Of a stretch of DNA of 64,000 bases, positions 9,720 through 18,400 are shown one piece after another; position 1 is the stretch's first letter, and each line of letters starts with the position of its first letter. Made by a program: the position numbers and the translations under genes. The notes beneath the pieces are model-generated. The model worked only from the letters and a program-made list of their open reading frames with translations. It searched no databases and was not told the origin of the DNA. Origin of the DNA: Lentimicrobiaceae bacterium (lineage in GTDB: Bacteria > Bacteroidota > Bacteroidia > Bacteroidales > F082); contig SUWV01000002.1 in the NCBI GenBank assembly GCA_015061315.1, positions 1-64,000 on the forward strand. The letters run 5' to 3'.

Positions 9720-9746
9720 GTCCCGATAGAAAGTCGGGATTTTTTG
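9720..9746 (+). terminator. Terminator after tRNA-Gly
   Basis: TCCCGA (9721-9726) pairs with TCGGGA (9734-9739) and is followed by six T. It lies between the two tRNAs, so tRNA-Leu is read by partial read-through or from its own start. Confidence 0.8.
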
Positions 9747-9761
9747 TAAAAAGGATTAAGT

Positions 9762-9849
9762 GCCTGAGTGGCGGAATAGGTAGACGCGCCGGACTTAAAA
9801 TCCTGTGCCCATTTCGGGCGTGCCGGTTCGATTCCGGCCTCAGGTACCA
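9762..9849 (+). tRNA. tRNA-Leu (anticodon TAA)
   Basis: This class II tRNA of 85 nt has an encoded CCA (9847-9849). Acceptor GCCTGAG pairs with CTCAGGT (terminal G-U), the anticodon TAA is at 9796-9798 in loop CTTAAAA, the long variable arm has stem GCCC/GGGC, and the T-stem is GCCGG/CCGGC. The anticodon stem CCGGA/TCCTG contains one C-U mismatch at the second pair (28-42). Confidence 0.95.
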
Positions 9850-9850
9850 A

Positions 9851-9889
9851 AACTGCTCGCCGACATTAGCGTTAGCGAGCAGTTTTTTT
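9851..9889 (+). terminator. Terminator after tRNA-Leu
   Basis: The perfect 10-bp stem AACTGCTCGC/GCGAGCAGTT (9851-9860 with 9874-9883) is followed by a run of T. Confidence 0.85.
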
Positions 9890-9983
9890 ATATACATTTT
9901 ATATCGATTTGAATCTGTTGCCCATTGCTAAATAATAACTTCCGAAAATTATATATACCAATGCTTTTGATTGCTTATTTGAA

Positions 9984-10013
9984 TTGATAATAATAAAAAA
10001 AATCGTATCTTTG
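9984..10013 (+). promoter_or_regulatory. Promoter of sppA
   Basis: TTG (9984-9986), 19 bp, TATCTTTG (10006-10013). It lies 34 bp before the ATG at 10048 and would exclude the upstream TTG at 10024 as the main start. Confidence 0.8.
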
Positions 10014-10047
10014 AGGCTGATTATTGTATCATTTAAACACATATAGT

Positions 10048-11823
10048 ATGAAATCATTTTTCAAGACATTCTTCGCCTCATTCTTAGGATCAGCGATGTT
10101 ATTAGTAGTATTAATTATTTTATTATTCTCAAGTATCATATCTTCAATAGCATCTTCTGAACAGACTGTTAAAGTGAAACCTAAGAGTATCTTATACATG
10201 ACTCTCGACTACGAGATTCCTGAACGTAGCAACGAAAACGATTTAGGTTTGGTCTTCAACGGCTCATCATTTAAAACAACCGACAATGCCGGCATGAACG
10301 ACATCCTCAATAACATCAAAGCCGCTGCCATCGACCCTAATATCAGCGGTATCTTCATAGAATTATCATCATTAGGAATATCGGCAGCATCAGCAAATAT
10401 TGAAGAAATAAGAAAAGAACTTATCAAATTCAGAGAGTCAGGGAAATTTGTCGTGAGCTATTCCGAAGCTTATTCTCAATCTGCCTATTATTTGGCAACA
10501 GCTTCTGACGAGATTTATCTCTTCCCTGACGGAATGCTCGACATTCACGGCATGGCAACACAAAATATGTTCTACAAACATCTTCTCGATAAATTAGACA
10601 TAGAGATGCAGATAATCAGACCTGCTAACAATAAGTTCAAAAGTGCTGTGGAGCCTTATTTCTTAGATAAGATGAGTGATGCAAATCGCGAACAGAACGA
10701 AGTGCTGCTCAACTCCATGTGGGAGAATATTTGTAACGATATAAGCGTAGCTCGTAATATAGATGTTGCTACGATCAACAGCTTGGCCGATGACTTAATA
10801 TTAGCTTTTAATCCAGAAGTAGCTTTAGAAAAACACTTTGTAGATGGACTTTTATACAGAGATGAGATTATAGCAAAACTTCAACAACATGTTTATGGCG
10901 GTGAAGACAAGAAGTTGAATCTTATTAAAAATATGCAATATGCCAAAGTACGTCCTGAGCTTTATGAAGGTGATGGAAAAATAGGCGTTGTATATGCTTC
11001 AGGACAAATTGTTGATGGCGAAGGCGATGACACTACTATCGGTGGCGAGTCGTTGTCGAAGGCTATCAGAGAAGCGAGAAACGACAAGAAAGTCAAGGCT
11101 ATTGTCATGAGAGTCAACTCGCCTGGAGGTCAAGTCGTGGCATCGGAGGTGATACGCCGTGAAGTAGAACTCGCAGCTAAAGAGAAACCTTTTATAGTAT
11201 CAATGGGCAATTACGCGGCTTCGGGTGGCTACTGGATCTCGTCAAGCTCCGACTATATCTTTGCCGACCCTACAACATTGACTGGCTCTATAGGCGTGTT
11301 CGCTACAGTGCCTAACCTCAAAGGCTTCATGAACAAAAAGTTAGGATTGACATTCGACGAAGTGAAGACAAATGAAAACTCGGATTACGGCTCAATCACA
11401 AAACCGATGTCGCCTTATCAGCTTAAGACGATGCAGAAATATGTCACAGAAACATACGACGACTTCATCACTTTAGTCTCAACAGAGAGAAATTTACGTA
11501 AGACCTTCGTCGACAGCATAGCTCAAGGTCGCGTCTGGAGTGGCTCCGACGCCATAGAATTAGGTCTCGTCGATGAACTCGGTGGCATGGGAGAAGCTAT
11601 AGCATACGCAGCAAAACAAGCAGGATTAGAATCCTATTCAATAAAAGAATTCCCTAAACAAGAAGATATATTCGAGAGTCTATTTAAAACAGAGACTCAA
11701 GATTATTACGTTAAGACATTGAAAAACAAATTAGGCGATAAGGCTCAATATTTTGAAGCTTTTGAAATGATAAATAATATCGAAGGCGCTCAAGCTTTAA
11801 TGCCTCTTTATCTTTATAACTAA
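10048..11823 (+). CDS. sppA: Signal peptide peptidase SppA, long (67K) type
   Basis: This 591-residue membrane serine protease degrades cleaved signal peptides. I start it at the ATG at 10048 (MKSFFKTFF), which puts the N-terminal membrane anchor (about residues 10-33) in the usual place and follows the promoter at a normal distance. A longer reading from a TTG at 10024 is less likely. The long, tandem form of the family is clear: the N-terminal half carries the catalytic Lys (Lys198 in FKSAVEPYF) and the C-terminal half the nucleophile Ser392 in NYAASGGYW, with GSIGV following. It is followed by the acyltransferase gene after only 11 bp, so the two are probably co-transcribed. Confidence 0.95.
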   Translation: MKSFFKTFFASFLGSAMLLVVLIILLFSSIISSIASSEQTVKVKPKSILYMTLDYEIPERSNENDLGLVFNGSSFKTTDNAGMNDILNNIKAAAIDPNISGIFIELSSLGISAASANIEEIRKELIKFRESGKFVVSYSEAYSQSAYYLATASDEIYLFPDGMLDIHGMATQNMFYKHLLDKLDIEMQIIRPANNKFKSAVEPYFLDKMSDANREQNEVLLNSMWENICNDISVARNIDVATINSLADDLILAFNPEVALEKHFVDGLLYRDEIIAKLQQHVYGGEDKKLNLIKNMQYAKVRPELYEGDGKIGVVYASGQIVDGEGDDTTIGGESLSKAIREARNDKKVKAIVMRVNSPGGQVVASEVIRREVELAAKEKPFIVSMGNYAASGGYWISSSSDYIFADPTTLTGSIGVFATVPNLKGFMNKKLGLTFDEVKTNENSDYGSITKPMSPYQLKTMQKYVTETYDDFITLVSTERNLRKTFVDSIAQGRVWSGSDAIELGLVDELGGMGEAIAYAAKQAGLESYSIKEFPKQEDIFESLFKTETQDYYVKTLKNKLGDKAQYFEAFEMINNIEGAQALMPLYLYN

Positions 11824-11834
11824 AACAATATATT

Positions 11835-12971
11835 ATGGAAAAATTTGACAGCATAAGACCTTATAACGACAAAGAATTTGCTGCTGCGATAAAAAGAATC
11901 ACTAATCATGAGTATCTGCCGATAATCATCAATACTGTCTTTCTCAATACTGATGCACAGCAGTATATCAAAGGCATGAAAAGTTATAAGACGGTTAGAG
12001 ATTTTCAACATGGTTTCATGCGCGACGTTGTTGAGAATATTCTTAAAAAGACTGCAACAGATTTCACTTATAACGGTCTCGAAAACGTAACAAGCAAATG
12101 CAATATGTTTGTTAGTAACCATAGAGATATTGCATTAGACGCTGCTATCTTATGTTACGTTTTTGCCATCAACGATATGGAATGTTTTGAAGTTGCTATA
12201 GGAAGTAATCTGATGCAAGGAGATTTTGTCATCGACATTGCTAAGATAAATAAGATGTTTAAGATAGCACGTAGCGGCAGCGCCAAGGATTTCTACAGAG
12301 ATTCTATCTTAGCATCGGAATATATGCGTCATGTCATCAACGACAAAAAAGAATCTGTTTGGATTGCTCAGCGTAATGGCAGGACCAAAGACGGCGACGA
12401 CAAGACAGAGCTCGGAGTGCTGAAGATGTTCTCGCTCAGCAGCGATAAAGCATTCGTTGAGAATTTTGCTGAATTAAACATCACACCTATTGCCATATCA
12501 TACGAATATGAGCCATGCGACTTCTTGAAGACTATGGAGTTGTATATCTCGAGTTTCCAGAAATATGTTAAGGAGCCTGGCGAAGACCTCAGAAGCATCA
12601 TCGCAGGCATCATGCAACAAAAAGGAAAAATCAATATTTCTGTCACTCCATCAATCACAAGAGAAGAATTAGAATATTGCGATCAATTTGAGAAGAACGC
12701 CAAGTTCACTCATCTCGCAGAGATAATTGACAAGAGAATATATCAGAACTATAAGCTATTTAAGAATAATTATATAGCATACGACATCTTGAATGGCACT
12801 CATACCTACGAAGATCAATACAGCAATGATGACAAGGATAACTTTGTTGAATATATGCGTAGTGGTTTAAGCAAACTGCCATGTACTAAGGACGGAGAGA
12901 TGACGGAGATGGAAAATATCTTCCTTAAAATGTATGCAAATCCTGTTAAGAATTTTATAAATCTTAAGTAG
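11835..12971 (+). CDS. PlsC-like glycerophospholipid acyltransferase family protein
   Basis: This 378-residue protein has the layout of a membrane-associated 1-acylglycerol-phosphate-type acyltransferase. The catalytic block is VSNHRDIALDA (about residues 92-102), containing the His and Asp of the acyltransferase active site (five residues apart rather than the classical four). A second block, WIAQRNGRTKDGDDKT (about 175-190), corresponds to the substrate-binding motif. Close relatives in Bacteroides are annotated as 1-acyl-sn-glycerol-3-phosphate acyltransferase or glycerol acyltransferase. It lies 11 bp downstream of sppA and converges on the ABC-F gene. The exact acyl donor and acceptor are inferred only, and a role in an unusual lipid cannot be excluded. 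Confidence 0.75.
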   Translation: MEKFDSIRPYNDKEFAAAIKRITNHEYLPIIINTVFLNTDAQQYIKGMKSYKTVRDFQHGFMRDVVENILKKTATDFTYNGLENVTSKCNMFVSNHRDIALDAAILCYVFAINDMECFEVAIGSNLMQGDFVIDIAKINKMFKIARSGSAKDFYRDSILASEYMRHVINDKKESVWIAQRNGRTKDGDDKTELGVLKMFSLSSDKAFVENFAELNITPIAISYEYEPCDFLKTMELYISSFQKYVKEPGEDLRSIIAGIMQQKGKINISVTPSITREELEYCDQFEKNAKFTHLAEIIDKRIYQNYKLFKNNYIAYDILNGTHTYEDQYSNDDKDNFVEYMRSGLSKLPCTKDGEMTEMENIFLKMYANPVKNFINLK

Positions 12972-13004
12972 TCGATAATGCCATGACATTATTGTTGTGG
13001 AGTT

Positions 13005-14936
13005 TTAAATAAGCTTCTCCCACTGTTCCATCAGTTGCTGAAGCTTATTTTTCTTTTCCCCATACATATTATACCAGTCGTTATCTAAACTTACATCAGG
13101 ATGCTCATCAGGTGAAGACATCACAGCGTTCATCTCGGCGATTTCGTTTTCGACAATTTCGATCTGTTCTTCTAACTTCTTTATCTCTCTCTCGATACGT
13201 TTCGTCTCTCTGTCGTTCTGTTTCTTCAGCTCATAATCCATCTTAGCTTGCGATTTAGAAGCGTCGACATCAGACTGTGTCGTTTTCTGTTTTTTATTAA
13301 GGTCGTCGAGTTCTTTAAGTTTCTTCTCTTCCAAGAAATCGTAGATGTCGCCTATATGTTCTTTGATATTAGGCTTTTTAAACTCATATACTTTATTTGT
13401 CAAACCTTGAAGGAAGTCACGGTCGTGAGATACAATTATCAAAGTGCCGTCGAATTGGATGAGAGCCGATTTCAGAATATCTTTCGACAGCATATCGAGG
13501 TGGTTGGTAGGCTCGTCGAGGATAAGCAGATTTGTCGGGAATAGCAACATTTTAGCTAACGAGAGACGAGCTTTTTCGCCGCCAGAGAGCACCTTGACTT
13601 TCTTATCTATTGCCTCGCCTCTGAAGAGAAATGCCCCGAGCAAGGATTTCACCTTGACACGCATATCGCCTGTCGCCACGTCGTCGAGCGTCTCGAAGAC
13701 GGTCTTCTCAGGGTCGAGCATGTCGTGCTGGTTTTGTGCATAATAACCTATCTTGACCTCATGACCGAGTTTTACCTCACCTTCATAATCTAAAACGCCG
13801 GCAATGATTTTCGACAACGTCGACTTGCCTTCCCCGTTACGACCAACGAAAGCTATCTTCTCGCCTCTTGGTATCAGTAAGTTTATATTGTTAAGGATAT
13901 TTTTCTCTCCGTAAGACTTCGACACCTTATTAAGTTCTAATGTCACCTTGCCCGAATGAGGTGCTGGCGGGAACTTAAAATGAATAGCCGACTTGTCCTG
14001 ATCGTCGATTTGCACCACGTCCATTTTCTCTAACTGTTTGACGCGCGACTGCACTTGTTTGGCTTTTGTAGCCTTATATCTAAATCGTTCGATGAAAGCT
14101 TCTATTTCTTTTATCTCACGCTGCTGATTGTCGAAGGCTGCCTTTTGAATATCGATGCGTTCTTCTCTTCTTTCTATAAATTCAGAGTAGGAGCATTTAT
14201 AGTCGTATATCTTAGCACACGATATTTCTATCGTCCTTATGGTGATATGGTCGAGGAAGGCTCTGTCGTGCGACACCATGAAAATGGCGCCGTAATAGTT
14301 TTTAAGGAAGCCTTCTAACCATTGTATTGACTCTATGTCTAAGTGGTTCGTTGGTTCGTCGAGGAGCAATAACTTTGGTTTTCGGAGTAATATCTTAGCG
14401 AGTTCCACGCGCATCTGCCAGCCGTTGCTAAACTCATTCATCTTACGATTCATGTCGGCATGTTCAAAGCCGAGACCGATGAGTATCTGCTCAGCTTCAC
14501 CTTCGATAGAATGCCCGCCCATGATATTAAGCCTCTCATTGAGATGACTCATCTTCTCGCACAGACGTTGATAAGATGCACTTTCATAGTCGTCTCTATT
14601 CGACAACTCGTCTTGCAGTTTCGCGAGTTCTTTCTCAATCTGATGATAATCTTCAAAGGCCGTCATAGCCTCTTCCATCACAGTGCGCACCTGACTTGTA
14701 GAGTCTTTGACGAAGTTTTTCTCTTGAGGAAGATAGCCGATGGTAACATCATCAGACATTATGACATCGCCTTTATAAGGCTGCTCAAGACCGCAGAGAA
14801 GACGTATGAGAGTAGTCTTGCCAGCACCATTTTTTCCGACAAGACCAATCCTATCCTTCTCACGAATCATAAAACTAATATCGGTGAAGAGATCTTCACC
14901 AGTAAATTGCATGCTAAGATTTTGTACTGAGATCAT
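13005..14936 (-). CDS. ABC-F family ATP-binding protein (ribosome-associated type)
   Basis: This 643-residue soluble protein has two ABC ATPase domains and no membrane segments, typical of ABC-F translation factors (Uup/EttA/YheS relatives). Domain 1 has Walker A GKNGAGKT (34-41), signature FSNGWQMR (about 168) and Walker B LLLLDEPTNHLD. Domain 2 has Walker A GRNGEGKS (about 366), signature LSGGEKARL (about 450) and Walker B LLILDEPTNHLD. The linker between them is basic and helical, and the C-terminus (about 545-643) is a predicted coiled coil rich in Lys/Glu, as in Uup. The likely role is to clear or tune stalled ribosomes. Its -7 box ends only four bases before the ATG, implying a leaderless or nearly leaderless mRNA. 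Which ABC-F subgroup it belongs to is not certain. Confidence 0.92.
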   Translation of the reverse strand: MISVQNLSMQFTGEDLFTDISFMIREKDRIGLVGKNGAGKTTLIRLLCGLEQPYKGDVIMSDDVTIGYLPQEKNFVKDSTSQVRTVMEEAMTAFEDYHQIEKELAKLQDELSNRDDYESASYQRLCEKMSHLNERLNIMGGHSIEGEAEQILIGLGFEHADMNRKMNEFSNGWQMRVELAKILLRKPKLLLLDEPTNHLDIESIQWLEGFLKNYYGAIFMVSHDRAFLDHITIRTIEISCAKIYDYKCSYSEFIERREERIDIQKAAFDNQQREIKEIEAFIERFRYKATKAKQVQSRVKQLEKMDVVQIDDQDKSAIHFKFPPAPHSGKVTLELNKVSKSYGEKNILNNINLLIPRGEKIAFVGRNGEGKSTLSKIIAGVLDYEGEVKLGHEVKIGYYAQNQHDMLDPEKTVFETLDDVATGDMRVKVKSLLGAFLFRGEAIDKKVKVLSGGEKARLSLAKMLLFPTNLLILDEPTNHLDMLSKDILKSALIQFDGTLIIVSHDRDFLQGLTNKVYEFKKPNIKEHIGDIYDFLEEKKLKELDDLNKKQKTTQSDVDASKSQAKMDYELKKQNDRETKRIEREIKKLEEQIEIVENEIAEMNAVMSSPDEHPDVSLDNDWYNMYGEKKNKLQQLMEQWEKLI

Positions 14937-14940
14937 ATTG

Positions 14941-14948
14941 CAAAGATA
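14941..14948 (-). promoter_or_regulatory. -7 box of the ABC-F gene, very close to the start
   Basis: The complement reads TATCTTTG. Only four bases separate it from the ATG at 14936-14934, so transcription should start at or next to the start codon. Confidence 0.65.
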
Positions 14949-15017
14949 AGAAAAGTCTAAAGTCTACAGTCTAAAGTCTAAAGATTTTTTTAAGTCGCCA
15001 AGTCACCGAGTCGCCAA

Positions 15018-15074
15018 GTAGAGACGTGACATATTACACCGATGAAAATAAACACGATGTAATTGGCGCGTCTT
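15018..15074. repeat. R8 palindromic element, copy 1
   Basis: It begins GTAGAGACG, has a central CGATGAAAATAAA and ends GCGCGTCTT. The two arms are imperfect reverse complements. Related copies lie at 15112-15166 and 40295-40350. Confidence 0.65.
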
Positions 15075-15111
15075 AATAAGTCACCAAGTCTCTGAGTCAC
15101 CAAGTCTCTGA

Positions 15112-15166
15112 GTAGAGACGTTTCGACGATACCGATGAAAATAAATAATATATCGTTGAAGCGTCT
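15112..15166. repeat. R8 palindromic element, copy 2
   Basis: The arms GACGTTTCGACGATA and TATCGTTGAAGCGTC are nearly complementary around a loop CCGATGAAAATAAA. It is flanked on the left by R3 units like the copy at 15018. Confidence 0.75.
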
Positions 15167-15243
15167 TTTTTAGTTATGGAGTTATGGAGTGATGAGGTTA
15201 TGGAGTTATGGAGTGATGAAGTTGTTCTAAGTTCAACGGTTTT

Positions 15244-15277
15244 AATAAAAAGAGCTGCCCTTTCACAGAGCAGCCCT
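15244..15277 (-). terminator. Terminator of the 1700-residue adhesin gene
   Basis: On the minus strand, GGGCTGCTC pairs with GGGCAGCTC (two G-U pairs) and is followed by CTTTTTATT. It lies about 160 bp past the stop at 15437, beyond the R10 repeats. Confidence 0.65.
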
Positions 15278-15295
15278 ACGTTCACATTTCCAATT

Positions 15296-15409
15296 CGTAT
15301 GACCTTGCCATACGCTGTATCTGTATAAGCCTTTCAGGCTATTTGGTATAAATTTCGTATGACCTTGCCATACGCTGTATCTGTATAAGCCTTTTAGGCT
15401 ATTTGGTAT
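15296..15409. repeat. R10 60-bp tandem direct repeat (two copies)
   Basis: Two copies with a 60-bp period differ at only a few bases. Each contains CGTATGACCTTGCCATACG, TGTATAAGCCTTTCAGGCTA and TTTGGTAT. A third, more divergent copy lies in inverted orientation at 21085-21151, so the family brackets the adhesin-queD block. Confidence 0.85.
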
Positions 15410-15412
15410 CAA

Positions 15413-15450
15413 TTCTCAATTCTTAATTCTTAATTCTTAATTCTTAATTA
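15413..15450. repeat. R5 heptamer repeats (AATTCTT family)
   Basis: Five or more tandem copies of TTCTTAA run into and over the stop codon of the adhesin gene. The same unit occurs at 24459-24495 (inverted), 38157, 44748, 48013 and 50394, most often overlapping the end of a T9SS cargo gene. Confidence 0.75.
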
Positions 15451-18400
15451 ATCTCTTAACGATGTTTCCGTTGTTAGTCTTTATATTGATGAAATAGATT
15501 CCTGTTTCTAAATCAGCGACATCAATAACTTGTTGACCTGTTGTCATGTTGACTTGTTGTCTCACGGCTCTTCCGTAGATGTCGTAAATAGCGATTTCTT
15601 CTATCTTTGCTTCTGTTGCGAGGATTAATTCATCTTTAACAGGGTTAGGATACATTGCTATATCGGCGGCATTATTTTCCATCACGGATGTCACTTCTAC
15701 TTTTATGAAATCATTTTCAGGTTCGCTGTATGAGTTAGCTGGTTCTGACTCGCATTCGATGTCGTCTTCTAAATAAGTCGCAGTGACTCTGTAGTAGTAA
15801 GTTCCTTTTTCGACTTCATCGAAGTAATAGCCTATTGTTGGTTGAGCAATGAGTTCCATATTATTCTTTGAGGTTCCTCTGTATAAGTTGTAGTGTGCGA
15901 ATGTAGAGTATTCGTTGCGTTCGTCGCCTATAGCTGTTGCTGTTCTTCCGAACTCGCTTGTTACGAAGGCGCGTACCATGAATGTACCAGCCAAGTCAGG
16001 CACTGTTCCAATGTCTGCCCAGTTCTCGCCGTCTGTCGACATCCAACGTCCGTTTTTATTACCTTGGTCTTCACATATAGGAGCAGGATAATTACCGTTG
16101 AGCGCATTGAATACGATCCAGAGGTTTGTAGATGCGTCGACAGGCATTGGTGATGTCAGTTCAAATTCGACGAATTCTTTTTTGCCTGTACAGCTATAAG
16201 GTTGGGAATGGATCAATAATTCAGGAGCTTCGTCGCCTCCATAATATATCATGATGTTGCCGTTATGATATTCATAGTCGAATACAGCGACTTTTGTAAC
16301 TAATGTTCCGTTATAGAATTCGAGGTCTTCGGCAGGGAACATAATACCCCAATAAATAGGAGCGCCAGCGAGTCCGAGACCTGTTTCACTCTTACCATTG
16401 TCGTAGTATATCCATTCGGAACCATGTAAGGTATAAGGCCATTCGAGGAGTGTTCCTATTTTACCGTCAGGATTTATTGTCGATTGTCCGTAAAGGTCTT
16501 TTGGTGCATCGCATTTAATTTCGTGATTTAAGGAGATGGTTTGAGGACATGACATGGCGTAATAACTGTCTTTCTCACCGCCATAGACAACCCTTAATGA
16601 ATATTCATACTCACCGTATTCTGGAAGTACTTCAAAGTAACTGTCTTCTGTTATAGGTGTTTCTGTGAGAAGTTGTCCGTCGCGATACAACATTGCTCCT
16701 AAGACTTCCATTTCTGTTGAGTTAGGAATAGGCATGTTTTCTATGTAAGCGCCTATTTGCCATGTAACATTATATCCTGAGTAATTCAAGATGTCAACCC
16801 AATCGACGCCGTTGTTAGAGAACCAGCGTCCGTTAGGCTCTGAAGGCACTACACAATTGGATGCCACTTTTTCACCATTGTAGTTATTAAACACTAACCA
16901 AACATTTTGTTCGCCAGTGAGTTCAACAGCTGATGTCAACTGAAATTCTACATAATCATTCTTTCCGGTACAGCTGTAATCTTGAGTATGTACCAACATT
17001 CCCGGAGCTTTGTCGCCGCCAAAATATATCAAGAATCTTCCGTCGTGAGCTGTCTTGTCTAATATAGATACTTTTGTAATATATTGTCCTGCATATTGCT
17101 TTACTTTTTCAGCAGGTATCATCATTCCCCAGTAGAAAGAAGCTCCGCCTTGTAATCCTAAAGCATCGTAGTTTTTGCCGTTGTCGTAGGTAAACCATTC
17201 GCCTTCATGCTTTCTCGTATCGGATGTCGTTAGTTCCACATTGTCGATGTTGATCCAGAATTGGTCGGTACAGTTGAAGTGACGGAAAGCGATATAGACT
17301 TCTTGTCCAGCGTACTCGCTAAGGTCTATCGTTCTTTCGTACCATACGCCATGTGACGATGAAGGATTGTCTTCCTTTATCAATGTTTCCTCATAGATAG
17401 TCTTGAAATCGGCTACCTTGTAATTCGATTTTGTCGAGATAGCAATGCCGTAATGTTCTTGTGAATAGTTTTTATTTTCGGCACTGACATAGAAATGAAG
17501 TTTTGAGGTCTCTGTGATGAGATATTTCTTCGTTGTTGCCAAGTAATTGTCTGGGGTAAGCGGCGTTGTCTCCATGCAGGAATGCGACATCGCGCTATGC
17601 CAGCTTTGGTAGCCAGACTCTGTTTGTGAATATACTTTTGAATTTGACCATGAGTAGCCATCACCGTCAGCATCGATAGATAACCATCCGTTTAAACTCT
17701 TATTCTCAAAATCGAAATAAAATTTTGTAGGAACTTTTTCGTAGTCTTGCACAGGCAATGTCCAGTAGACGTTAATATCTTTATGCTCGACCTCAATTTC
17801 AAAATCGCTTGCCTGAACCAAGTCGTCGCATGAATCGTAAGTCCATGTGTATGACTGTTCTTTAGATCCTATGATTGTTGTGGTATATTGTTGTCCTGCG
17901 ACTAACTTATTCACATCGAATTGATAGTAAGGCTTTGACACTTCGGCTATAAGTTCATTGTCTAATTTAACTTTATATGATGCAGCGTCGTCGTTCCACA
18001 TCGCCCATCCTGTTGATGAGACGAAGATGTCGCCGAGTACGAATATTTCGTTGAGGGTATATTCAAATGTCTCTTCTTCCCATATTTCCAATGTTTCATT
18101 TAGAGCTACTTGTTTGAATCCTTCCAAAGAAATGGAATATTTGTAGGTGCCTTTGCGGAATGAATCCCAGTGGCAGCGACCTTCGGCATCGGCGGTAGCC
18201 TCATATTTGAAAGAAGGTTCATAAACATTGTAGAACGACACTTTTGCTCCCTCAGGTGTTTTGCCGTTGTCGGTGCTGAGCTGTACATCAAAGGCGGTGA
18301 ACATGTCTTTGCCGATTATGTTGGAGTAGGCTGCTGCTGTTTCATAAGTGCTGCCATTGCCATTGTCATAAATCACTGAGACGCCCCATTGGTAAAGTCC

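Larger units (their letters stand above)
14952..15223. repeat. Composite repeat island (R2, R3, R8, R3, R8, R4)
   Basis: Five repeat types are stacked here: R2 heptamers AGTCTAAAGTCTAC (14952-14983); R3 units AAGTCACCGAGTCGCC (14991-15017 and 15077-15111); two R8 palindromes (15018-15074 and 15112-15166) that begin GTAGAGACG and end in CGTCTT-like sequence; and R4 octamers TTATGGAG (15172-15223). The 500-bp gap between 14937 and 15436 holds no gene; all of it is repeats plus one terminator. Confidence 0.8.

Noticed and set aside
12975-12992. Small hairpin ATAATG/CATTAT between the convergent acyltransferase and ABC-F genes
   Set aside because: Only six pairs and no T-run; too weak to call a terminator.
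14952-15409. Repeat island considered as a CRISPR array
   Set aside because: Units are 7-10 nt tandem repeats, palindromes and a 60-bp direct repeat without spacers of constant length; no cas genes are present.
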